Part shown: positions 41,153 through 49,105 of the stretch, piece by piece
Layout: every line of letters begins with the position of its first letter
Numbering within the stretch: position 1 is the stretch's first letter
Assembly (NCBI GenBank): GCA_035292885.1
Contig: DATDPG010000021.1
Location: 1-51,855, forward strand
Direction: 5' to 3'
DNA length: 51,855 bases
DNA from: Bdellovibrionota bacterium
GTDB taxonomy: Bacteria > Bdellovibrionota_G > JALEGL01 > DATDPG01
The notes under the pieces: model-generated
What the model saw: the letters and a program-made list of their open reading frames with translations, nothing else
What the model was told of the DNA's origin: nothing
Databases searched by the model: none
Position numbers and translations under genes: made by a program

Positions 41153-42960
41153 GGGAGAAAATCCTTGAACGCTCCCTTATGCGGATCGACATGACATCCC
41201 TCGCAAATCCGCGGGAACGGTTTGTATTTAACCGCTCTTACATTCGTGGCGACGGTCACGGAGAAGTGACACTTCTCGCATTTAACAGACGAATGTTTTC
41301 CTTCTAGGGCAAACGTCGTGAAACGCTTGTCGTTATGATCAAAGAGAAGTTTCTTCTTAAAATCCTCAGTCGTGTGGCAGCGTTCGCAAACTCCCGCGGA
41401 AGAAGTTTGCGCCTTGAATTGCCCCAAATGAACGTCGCGGTGGCAGGTTTCACACGCGAACGCGATGGGCCGATATCTCGCTCCCTGCTTTTCGGAGGGA
41501 TGGCAACCGGCGCAGGCGATCTTTGCATGCTTTCCGGTCAACGGATAGCGGCTGTCCCGATTGTGGTCGAATCGGAGCTCTTTAAACGAGGTCACTTGAT
41601 GGCATTGATCGCACCGTTTTACCGGATTGGTTTGAAAGAATTGTCCTTTGTGCGGATCGACGTGACAGGTTTCGCAAACTTGTAACGATTTTGTGTAATG
41701 GAACAGGGCAAGGCTTACCTTCAGTGGCCGGCCTTGGTTCTTTAGGGACCTTTTTGCGGTCTCAGGAACCATTCGAGCCAATTCTTTCTTTTGAGCGTGG
41801 CAAAGAGGACACGCGATCGCTCGATGTCCACCTTCCAACGGATATCGCGTTCTCATATGATCCGGTAGATCGAATTCCACCGGCAAAAAGGAATTTACGT
41901 TGTGGCAATCGCTGCAATCTTTCCAGAGAGCAGCTGTGAGCTGGCCCACATGGGCATCGATATGACAATCCGAACATCTTTCAAACTTGAGCCCCTTGAA
42001 TTTCGCCGGCGTCTTTCCGAAGGGGCCGTGGCACGAGCGACATTCGACCGACGCGTGCGCGCCGCGCAACGGGAAACGAGTTTTCTCGTGAAACTCTCGC
42101 CCTTTCACCTTTTTATTGATCAGTTCGTGCCAGTCGTTTGGCGTGTGGCAGGTTTCACAAGTCTTGCCGAATTTTCCTTCATGCACGTCCCGGTGGCAGC
42201 TCTCGCAACTGGAAAACGGCATTCCATTCAGTTCTAAGAATTGTTTCCGAAGCGGTGTGGGAAAGGACTTCGCCGGCGTTGTCGTGTCCTTTTGCCATGG
42301 ATGGCATTTTTCGCAAGGGACGGGCCGATGCTTGCCCACTAGAGGGAACCGGGTCGTCCGGTGGTTGAATTTCTGGGCTTTCTTCCATTCATTTTCGTCG
42401 TGACAGCTCTCGCATGTGGCGGACAGTTGGCCTCGATGCTCATCGAAATGACACGAAGCACAGGCCGTAGTCAGACCGAGATAGGTTTCCTTCCCGGGAT
42501 TTTTGGCAAGGATCTCCCTCACGATCGAATCTTTAATTCGCCGGATATCGTGGCACCCGGCGCACGGAACCTTCGCGTGCCCTCCTCGAAGCGAATATCC
42601 GGTATCTTCATGGCTGAAATTCTCTTTTCCTTTTTCCCAATGAATCAATTTGAACGTGCGTCCCGCATGGTCGGGATGGCACTTTCCACATCGGTCGGCG
42701 ACCTGGTCTAACCGCCCGTGGTAGCCCTTTGTCTGGCGGATTCTTTCTTGCAGCTCGGTATGGCAGGTCAGGCATTCGCCGCCCACGACCTGTTTTCCCT
42801 CTTGGTGGCATTTCAGGCAGTTCCCCTCTCCTTCGACAAACGCGTGCGGTTGGGCCAAAGGACCCGGCGAGATGAGGTTGAACTCCGCAAAAGTTTTTGT
42901 CGGCAACAATCCGAATACGATTAGAAAGAGAAGCGCGTATCGCCAGTTTAGAAAATCCAC
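41149..42960 (-). CDS. 20-haem c-type cytochrome with repeated modules
   Basis: A 603-residue exported protein with 20 CxxCH motifs. GTG 42960 is chosen because it is followed by a signal peptide (DFLNWRYALLFLIVFGLLPTKTFA) and overlaps the end of the upstream gene by 13 bases. At least six copies of a module are seen: R-(F/Y)-P-L-x-G-x-H-x-x-(V/I)-x-C-x-x-C-H followed by CxxCH-x-D-x-H-x-G-Q-F. Examples are TRFPLVGKHRPVPCEKCH, TRFPLRGAHASVECRSCH and SRYPLTGKHAKIACAGCH. The conserved His in GKH is a likely distal ligand. A long haem wire in the periplasm is the natural reading. No porin or catalytic domain is seen. Confidence 0.9.
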   Translation of the reverse strand: MDFLNWRYALLFLIVFGLLPTKTFAEFNLISPGPLAQPHAFVEGEGNCLKCHQEGKQVVGGECLTCHTELQERIRQTKGYHGRLDQVADRCGKCHPDHAGRTFKLIHWEKGKENFSHEDTGYSLRGGHAKVPCAGCHDIRRIKDSIVREILAKNPGKETYLGLTTACASCHFDEHRGQLSATCESCHDENEWKKAQKFNHRTTRFPLVGKHRPVPCEKCHPWQKDTTTPAKSFPTPLRKQFLELNGMPFSSCESCHRDVHEGKFGKTCETCHTPNDWHELINKKVKGREFHEKTRFPLRGAHASVECRSCHGPFGKTPAKFKGLKFERCSDCHIDAHVGQLTAALWKDCSDCHNVNSFLPVEFDLPDHMRTRYPLEGGHRAIACPLCHAQKKELARMVPETAKRSLKNQGRPLKVSLALFHYTKSLQVCETCHVDPHKGQFFQTNPVKRCDQCHQVTSFKELRFDHNRDSRYPLTGKHAKIACAGCHPSEKQGARYRPIAFACETCHRDVHLGQFKAQTSSAGVCERCHTTEDFKKKLLFDHNDKRFTTFALEGKHSSVKCEKCHFSVTVATNVRAVKYKPFPRICEGCHVDPHKGAFKDFLP

Positions 42961-45209
42961 CGATACCCCAACCGTGTTGAAGTATAAATATGAAGCGCGA
43001 TCACGACCACGAGAAAAACCGCCAATACGACGTGAATGGCTCGCCACCACGAGAGGAATCCCTTAACTTTGCGAAAGAAGAACTGCTGGCGCCGCATTTT
43101 GGAGAGGCGCCGAACCGTATTCTTGAAATCGTTGAATGCCAGCCTGTCGGCAAATAGGCGTCGGCAGGAATGGAGATGTCTCCGCAAGGTGAGATTTTCG
43201 AACGGTCCGGAGACAAGCGTTCCGAAAAACGAGGCTGACGCGGGAATAGGCGCGGTAGCTGATTGCAGGAGTTCGTGGACGAGTTTGGGTTTCCCCATTT
43301 GCTCCAAGTAGGGATTGAGGTGGTTTGCGAGCTGCTCCATCCTCGATCGAAGTTCGGCAGCTTCCAAATATCTTCCGCCCTCCACCGGAATCAGGCCATA
43401 GATGAATCGACCGACGATTCCCGAGCTGACCACCAGGAGTACGGAGACATAGGAAAGCGTGGCCACCATGTTGTTGGATTGAAACGCCGCGTGAAACAAA
43501 ATCACGATCGGGCTCATTAAGCCGACAAACATGTGAAACGTCAGCCAGTTCCGGATCGATTTCTTTCCCTTCATCCATCGCGCATGTTTGCGAATGGGAT
43601 AGAGAAAATTAGAAAGCATGACGAGCGTGGCGACGATACCGACTCCATGCCCCCAGTTTCCTCCGGGTCGCAACGATTCATGGAGCGGAGAGCGGACCCT
43701 CTCCGCGATCGGGAGGCGATAGTAGTTCAACCCGACGTAGGTGAGATACCCGACAATGAGAATGCCGAAGACGGTTAGGCCGACGATCATTGACCGCCTC
43801 TTCTTCTCTTCCAAGACCACTTCTTGGGTGACCCGCGAAAGATCGAGCGAGGAGCCGGACGGTCTTCGCGCCGTCGGTATTCGCTCGGTTCCGAAATATC
43901 GCTTGATTTCGATTCCCAATTGCTTGAGGTACTCGGTGGGGACAATCCCTCCCGCCTGGACGATCACGAAATCGTTGGGAAGCTCGACCGAAGATCCCCG
44001 GACATCCAATGTGACCGCTTTCGGGCGGACCGCTTTCACATTGGAACTCATCAATGCGCGGATTTTTCCTCGCGCGATCAAGGCATCCATCTTTTCTTTG
44101 TTCGCCGGCCGACAGCGCCCGAACGCTGGACCGCGGTACGAGACGGATACCTTCGCGCTCGATTGTTCGGCCAACATGATCGCGCACTCGAGCGCCGAAT
44201 CTCCTCCTCCGACCACGAGAACGTTCGCCCCGTTGTATTGTTCCGGGTCGATGAGGCGGTAGGTCACTTTTTCAAGCTCCTCGCCAGGCACATCCAACTT
44301 GCGCGGCGTGCCCATTCGGCCGATGGCCAGCACCACCTTTCGTGCCCGAAGAGCCCCTTTGTTCGTGACGACCTTAAAGGCTCCGTCCTGACCTTGAATG
44401 CCGGTCACCGCGATGCCGGTATGGGCCTGAACCTCGCCGGCACGCAATGCCTTATTCCAAGTCGAGAGCAAATCTTCTTTTGAAATTTCCGGCCGGCCAA
44501 ACCATCCCAAGTAGGGAAGTTTCACCTTTTCCGTCATGACCAACTTCTGGCGGGGATAATTCGCGATCGTGCCTCCGAATTTTTCTTCCTTTTCCAGAAG
44601 TCGGAACTTGAGCCCCGCTTCCTTGCACGCCAGTGCCGTCGCCATTCCGGCTGGGCCGGCCCCGATGATGGCCACGTCCGTCGTACCTTCCTCGTTCGAC
44701 CGACCCAGGATCTTCTTGAAATGCGCTGCAACCTGTAATCCTTGGGTGATGGCGTTCTTGATAAGTCCCATTCCACCCAATTCACCGACGACATGAACGC
44801 CGGCCCGACTGGTTTCGAAGAATTGGTCGATTTCCGGAAGGTCCACGCCGCGTTCGCTCGAACCAAAGACCAGGCGGATCGCGTCCACGGGGCATTCGAG
44901 TTCGCAGCGCCCGTGGCCGATGCAGTTGGACGCTTCAATGAGAGCGGCTTTTCCTTCGACGATTCCCAGGATGTCTCCCTCGGGGCAGACTTTGATGCAA
45001 GATAGGCTGCCGATGCACGTGTTCGGATCGATCACCGGATGGAGGGTAGGGGCGATGTGCAACTGTTGCCGGACCGATTCTTCATATGTCTGCGTGTCGC
45101 GCTTTTGGCGTACCATTCTCCGAGCCACAAACCAGAGCATTCCCGCCGCAACGGTTATGGTAGAAGCAAAAAGTATCGCTTCATGGCTGACGCCCAGAAA
45201 TTCTTCCAT
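42948..45209 (-). CDS. membrane-bound ferredoxin/FAD-NAD(P)/cytochrome-b-like fusion oxidoreductase
   Basis: A 753-residue fusion. An N-terminal membrane helix (11-30) is followed by two iron-sulphur motifs that each lack the second Cys: C65-IGS-LS-C71-x3-C75-P and C96-IGH-GR-C102-x3-C106-P. Then come a thioredoxin-reductase-like FAD/NAD(P) domain (GAGPAGMATALA near 183, VVGGGDSALECA near 340) and, from about 480, five membrane helices with His pairs (FHMFVGLMSPIVILFHAAF; IHVVLAVFLVVVIALHIYTS) suited to b-type haem. The order predicts electron flow from NAD(P)H to the membrane haems and on to the 20-haem cytochrome encoded next. Confidence 0.85.
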   Translation of the reverse strand: MEEFLGVSHEAILFASTITVAAGMLWFVARRMVRQKRDTQTYEESVRQQLHIAPTLHPVIDPNTCIGSLSCIKVCPEGDILGIVEGKAALIEASNCIGHGRCELECPVDAIRLVFGSSERGVDLPEIDQFFETSRAGVHVVGELGGMGLIKNAITQGLQVAAHFKKILGRSNEEGTTDVAIIGAGPAGMATALACKEAGLKFRLLEKEEKFGGTIANYPRQKLVMTEKVKLPYLGWFGRPEISKEDLLSTWNKALRAGEVQAHTGIAVTGIQGQDGAFKVVTNKGALRARKVVLAIGRMGTPRKLDVPGEELEKVTYRLIDPEQYNGANVLVVGGGDSALECAIMLAEQSSAKVSVSYRGPAFGRCRPANKEKMDALIARGKIRALMSSNVKAVRPKAVTLDVRGSSVELPNDFVIVQAGGIVPTEYLKQLGIEIKRYFGTERIPTARRPSGSSLDLSRVTQEVVLEEKKRRSMIVGLTVFGILIVGYLTYVGLNYYRLPIAERVRSPLHESLRPGGNWGHGVGIVATLVMLSNFLYPIRKHARWMKGKKSIRNWLTFHMFVGLMSPIVILFHAAFQSNNMVATLSYVSVLLVVSSGIVGRFIYGLIPVEGGRYLEAAELRSRMEQLANHLNPYLEQMGKPKLVHELLQSATAPIPASASFFGTLVSGPFENLTLRRHLHSCRRLFADRLAFNDFKNTVRRLSKMRRQQFFFRKVKGFLSWWRAIHVVLAVFLVVVIALHIYTSTRLGYRWIF

Positions 45210-45630
45210 CGATCGCCGTACCGGATTCTACACGTCCGACCTGCGAATGCCCTCAGATCATGCGGAGTTGTAACAGCGTTGAGGCTTCGCAAACCTCGGA
45301 CGAATCTTTTCCACGGTACGCAAAAAGTTTCCCGACCAAAAGGGTCTTGTGATGCTTGAATTCGATCAAGAAGGATTTGACGCCATGGACCAGCGGACCT
45401 TAAGTACCATCATCGGAAAGTTCGACGGGGCCCCGTGGGCCTCGACACGCCTTCTTCCTCGATCAGCGGGGAAAGCGATACCGCTGGATTCCATCGGGGG
45501 AATCTATGTTTCGAACGGCTTGTCAATCGTGGCTTCAAGGAGTAAGCAATTCGAGGTTATGAGATGATGCGAAACGCGTAAGCGCAAAACTTCCGACGTA
45601 TCAACATCCTTAGGTAAGGGAGGTACCGGC
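45210..45630. other. intergenic region between the electron-transfer operon and a barrel gene
   Basis: About 420 bases between divergent genes, so it should contain both promoters. It holds one low-confidence frame (45352-45567, listed separately) and a small GAGG-CTTCGCAAA-CCTC hairpin near 45280. A strong ribosome binding site, GGGAGG, lies at its right end for the next gene. Nothing else is recognised. Confidence 0.4.
45352..45567 (+). CDS. doubtful hypothetical protein (71 residues)
   Basis: An ATG frame with AAAGGG about 9 bases upstream. It begins MLEFDQEGFDAMDQ and contains LDSIGGIYVSNGL. No family, signal peptide or membrane helix is recognised, and it could be a chance frame or a gene remnant in the divergent promoter region. 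Confidence 0.22.
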   Translation: MLEFDQEGFDAMDQRTLSTIIGKFDGAPWASTRLLPRSAGKAIPLDSIGGIYVSNGLSIVASRSKQFEVMR

Positions 45631-46221
45631 GTGCATTCGCCGACAACAACATACGTGTGCGCAGGGATTTTGGCGCTTTTCGCTGGAACCGCGCAGGCGG
45701 AAGTATTCCGGAGCGCACCTCTGAACGGTGGAAAGTTTTCGCTTGGGATGGAACCTGAAATTGCATTCAACGGCGACACGGACGCTTCGTTTTTCCTTCA
45801 TGGTGGCTTTGGCGTCGGCCGCGGATATGGACTTCACGTAAAGATCGGGTTCGGACGCAGCCAGTTTAACGACGACGACGTCTATTTCGGGGGAATGCTC
45901 GATATTCCTCTCGTCCGGGACGGGCGAGGATATCCCGGCCTCTATGTCGCCGTGGGGGGAAGCACGCTGGGAGAGGGGGCGATCGATAGTCATTTGATCG
46001 TTCACAATGACTTCGGGAGAGTCACGCTCTACGGCGGGATCGACGACGCCGTGGTGTTCGTCGACAACCCGAGCGGCAACGATGTCGCTTTTCCGGTGGA
46101 GGTGGTGTTTGGGGCGGAGTTTACGGTAAGCGGACCCTTCCATCTCCTTCTGGAAGGCGGGATCGATCTTCACGACAGCGCGAACTTTATCAGCGGCGGG
46201 ATGAAATTCTATTTTCCGTGA
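45631..46221 (+). CDS. small outer-membrane barrel-like protein
   Basis: A 196-residue exported protein starting at GTG with GGGAGG 7 bases upstream. The signal peptide (TTTYVCAGILALFAGTAQA) is followed by Gly-rich alternating strands (KFSLGMEPEIAFNG, FFLHGGFGVGRGYGLHVKIGFG) and a terminal aromatic/proline end (MKFYFP). Length and pattern suit an eight-stranded barrel. Function unknown; it converges on the DUF4230 gene. Confidence 0.72.
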   Translation: MHSPTTTYVCAGILALFAGTAQAEVFRSAPLNGGKFSLGMEPEIAFNGDTDASFFLHGGFGVGRGYGLHVKIGFGRSQFNDDDVYFGGMLDIPLVRDGRGYPGLYVAVGGSTLGEGAIDSHLIVHNDFGRVTLYGGIDDAVVFVDNPSGNDVAFPVEVVFGAEFTVSGPFHLLLEGGIDLHDSANFISGGMKFYFP

Positions 46222-46238
46222 GAGGCTCCTTGCCCGGC

Positions 46239-46844
46239 CTACGAAGGCGGTGTGAGCTTTTTCAATTGAATCTGCAGGCCGTACACGGTCGCGAAGTCGG
46301 TCATGAGTTCCTGCGCTCGCTTCTCGACGCCCGATTTCAATTCCGGACTCAACAGGTCGCGTCGAACCTCAATCTTCACCGCCTCCAGAATCTTATTTCG
46401 GTCGCCGGGTGTAAGGCGACGCAAAAAGGTGTCTTCCTCTTGAAGAAAGTGGAAGTCGAGGTCGATCGACAAGATTTCCGGCTCCGGCAGCTTTGCCTCT
46501 ACCTTTTTTGACGCCAAATCGGAGATGATTTCGGCCTTTTCAAGATTGTAGCCAATTTGGGCAGTACCCTTGGTGGCGATGACGCTTCGCTGTCCGGTCC
46601 ACGGGACCGGGAGCTGTTGGATTTTCAAATTTTCTCTGCGGACTTCGTAAATTTGCGAAACCCGCGCTTCAATGACACCGAGTTTTAGAATGTTTTTGAC
46701 TTGTTGGACGGCATCCAATCTGGCGACCTGTGGCTCCCTCGGCGTCCGGGAGGGGAGACGTAGGTATAACGCGACGCTGAGGGCGGCGACCACGCCGCAC
46801 AGAAAAAACAAGGCATTTAGCTTTGCAGAGCCGGCGGGAGTCAT
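46239..46844 (-). CDS. DUF4230 domain protein
   Basis: A 201-residue protein with an N-terminal membrane anchor (LNALFFLCGVVAALSVALYL) and a periplasmic DUF4230 domain: ILKLGVIEARVSQIYEVRR, RSVIATKGTAQIGYNLEKAEI, and LPEPEILSIDLDFHFLQEE. The last part is helical (KILEAVKIEVRRDLLSPELK). ATG 46844 is used; the frame stays open for 87 more codons upstream, but that part does not look coding. Members are widespread and uncharacterised. It converges with the small barrel gene. Confidence 0.8.
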   Translation of the reverse strand: MTPAGSAKLNALFFLCGVVAALSVALYLRLPSRTPREPQVARLDAVQQVKNILKLGVIEARVSQIYEVRRENLKIQQLPVPWTGQRSVIATKGTAQIGYNLEKAEIISDLASKKVEAKLPEPEILSIDLDFHFLQEEDTFLRRLTPGDRNKILEAVKIEVRRDLLSPELKSGVEKRAQELMTDFATVYGLQIQLKKLTPPS

Positions 46845-47065
46845 GCAGCCGATTATCCTATCGCTTCCGGGTGCGATCCGGAAATGAAAGGGGGGATATT
46901 CCAACCTGCGGTGGGTGCTAGCCATGAAGGTCACACGGCGTCGGATACGCCCGCACAAAGGCTCCGTACGGGTCGTGGAGCAGGCGAAGCGGAGGGCTTT
47001 GATGAAAGACCCGGGTCCGGAATTCGACGGAGAGATGTTGACGACACACGAACGCTCGGGCATGA

Positions 47066-47203
47066 ATCCGTCGTGAGCTTTTAACGGGGAACTATCCGGA
47101 GTCAATCGCTCTGGCTGACTTCAATGGGGACCAAGAAATTGATTTCGCCACCGCGGATCGAGGCGATAACATCGTATCTGTTCTTCTCGCGCGCTACGAA
47201 TAG
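47066..47203 (+). pseudogene. remnant of a VCBS/FG-GAP repeat protein (C-terminal fragment)
   Basis: In the gap between the DUF4230 and PilZ genes one frame reads GNYPESIALADFNGD, then QEIDFATADRGDNIVSVLL and a stop at 47201-47203. This is a textbook VCBS/FG-GAP repeat (the DFNGDG-x-x-D calcium loop followed by 'DN-V-VLL'), normally part of long secreted proteins. A stop lies just upstream at 47063-47065 and no start codon is present, so only a 45-residue tail survives. The remaining bases 46845-47065 hold a 50-residue frame (46924-47076) that I do not trust. Confidence 0.6.
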
Positions 47204-47209
47204 ATAACT

Positions 47210-49096
47210 ATGGACCTAAGCCCTCTTCGCCTCAAAGCTACCATCGCTTCCCCTGGAGCGAAATCGACCGAACTCGACTGGTTCGGGGGGGAAGAAGATC
47301 AGATCGTTCTCGCCCCTCTCTTCACCTTGAGCGAAGGGAACGGCGGAAAGGTGACCTTCTCCCTTCCGCAGGACTTTGAGCTCGAGCATTTAACCCGGGA
47401 TCTTTCAGTCCCGGTGACCGTCGAGCAGAGCGAGATCACCGGGCTCGTCCTCCGCATTGAGGAATTTGAACTCTCCGAACAAAACCGATGGACCCAGCTT
47501 CTCAAACATCTGCAAGAGCGCATGGGGCAAATGGCGCGCGTTCATCCGCGTGTTATGGCCCCGGAATTCAATATCGGCGTTTGGTTAACGGGAAAAAACA
47601 GCGGAAAGGGGAAGATGTTCGACATCAGCCTCGGCGGTATGCGCGTGGTTTCCGATCTTACCGTTAGCGCGGGAGAAAAGATCGAGTTTCGATTTGAAAT
47701 CCTCGAATCGCTCGATTGGGCCTCATTCGCGCAGGGGCTCTCGTGGAACGGAATCGTGAAAAGCACGCAGCCGCGCGGGTTCAGCATCGAGTTTTCCGAA
47801 AATCCGCCCTTCCGAGAATCGATGAAAAAACTGGTCGACGCTCTCACGAAGCGCCGAATGCGGCGCCTCACCTATCCACGCTATAACATCCACGAGTTTA
47901 ATATCGAGGGCGTCGTGCAGCCCCTTCTCGAGAAAGTTCGACTCAAGGATATTAGCGTCTCGGGAAGTTACGTCCTCACGGAAAACATTTTGCCGATTGA
48001 TTCCGCTGTTCTTCTCCAAATTCAAAAATCCCATCAGTTCAAAAGCTTGAACGAAGGTTTCGATTTCCATGGCCGTGTCGCGCGGATTACACCCGACGGG
48101 ATGATCGTCGCCTTTATGGATATGCAGAAAGGGGACCAAGCACGGCTATCGGCGTGGACCGCGGAAGTCGCCGCGAAATTCCGCAAAGAGTCCGCTCCCA
48201 GGGAAGAAGGTCCGGCGCCGAAGTATACGCTTTCCGTGTCGTACGGAAGCGATCTCTTGTTCATCCGTGAATACCTCTACAACTTGAGCTCCGGCGGTCT
48301 TTTCATGCCGGGGGTTCCTCCCATCGACAAGGGGGAAGTGATTCGATTCGTTCTCGATCTTTCGGGAACATCGTTGGCCGAGAAAATTCCCAACCCCCCC
48401 AGTTTTCTCGGGACCGTGGTTCGGGCCACCGACACAGGCATCAGTGTTCAATTCTTGGACCCGGATAAAATTCGCGCGGAACTCGAAACCGTCATGGTCG
48501 ATGTTCTGCGAAATCAGCAGCCACCGGATCGCACGAGCGCCGCCGAGCAAATTGCGGATGACATGTTACAGGACCTGGAACCTCAGTCTTCGCATCCCGT
48601 TCCGTTCCTCTCTCCCACTTCCGCCATTATCATGACGACCATTTCGATTATATTTATCGGTCTTACGATTCTCTACTATCGGCGAACACCACAGCCGATC
48701 GTTGTGGATCTGGACAGCCTCGCCGCGGGGCGGAAATCAACTGCGCCATCCGCCCCTTCGGAAACGGCGGCTGAAGCGGGGGCCGAGCATCCCGAAGAGG
48801 TTATGTTGATCGATGGGCCGTTCATGTTCCCCGTAAGGATAGCGGACATCGACGACGTTACGTATGACCCTAAGACAGGAGTGCGCGTTAAACTCAAGCA
48901 GGGTGCAGACATACCCGGCGAAGGATTGGCACCCTACCTTCCACGCGAACTCGCTCAGAAGTTAGGCCGACTCGAGGCTGAAGCGCTCCAGAGAAACGCC
49001 TCGCAAGCTGATTTAAATTCAATTTACCTCAAGCACGCCCCACCCCAGAGATGGAAACGATCTCCGGAATCTCCTTCAATTCCCTCGAAACGATAG
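47210..49096 (+). CDS. membrane protein with three PilZ-like domains
   Basis: A 628-residue protein with three PilZ-like units, each with the D/N-x-S-x-x-G core: DISLGGMRV (near 139), DISVSGSYV (near 247) and NLSSGGLFM (near 360). Arginine-containing strands precede the first two (RVHPRV; RRLTYPRYN). A single membrane helix (SAIIMTTISIIFIGLTILYY, about 467-486) and a C-terminal domain of about 140 residues follow. There is no N-terminal signal, so the PilZ units face the cytoplasm and the C-terminal part the periplasm. Linkage to pilin-like genes suggests c-di-GMP control of a pilus or export system; inferred. Confidence 0.78.
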   Translation: MDLSPLRLKATIASPGAKSTELDWFGGEEDQIVLAPLFTLSEGNGGKVTFSLPQDFELEHLTRDLSVPVTVEQSEITGLVLRIEEFELSEQNRWTQLLKHLQERMGQMARVHPRVMAPEFNIGVWLTGKNSGKGKMFDISLGGMRVVSDLTVSAGEKIEFRFEILESLDWASFAQGLSWNGIVKSTQPRGFSIEFSENPPFRESMKKLVDALTKRRMRRLTYPRYNIHEFNIEGVVQPLLEKVRLKDISVSGSYVLTENILPIDSAVLLQIQKSHQFKSLNEGFDFHGRVARITPDGMIVAFMDMQKGDQARLSAWTAEVAAKFRKESAPREEGPAPKYTLSVSYGSDLLFIREYLYNLSSGGLFMPGVPPIDKGEVIRFVLDLSGTSLAEKIPNPPSFLGTVVRATDTGISVQFLDPDKIRAELETVMVDVLRNQQPPDRTSAAEQIADDMLQDLEPQSSHPVPFLSPTSAIIMTTISIIFIGLTILYYRRTPQPIVVDLDSLAAGRKSTAPSAPSETAAEAGAEHPEEVMLIDGPFMFPVRIADIDDVTYDPKTGVRVKLKQGADIPGEGLAPYLPRELAQKLGRLEAEALQRNASQADLNSIYLKHAPPQRWKRSPESPSIPSKR

Positions 49097-49105
49097 AGTG
49101 TCATC

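Noticed and set aside
46924-47076. 50-residue basic frame before the VCBS remnant
   Set aside because: No ribosome binding site or family, and it overlaps the remnant in another frame. The minus strand is equally open here, so the openness is not informative.
46845-47105. N-terminal extension of the DUF4230 protein
   Set aside because: The added 87 residues have no domain and precede a clear membrane-anchor start at 46844.
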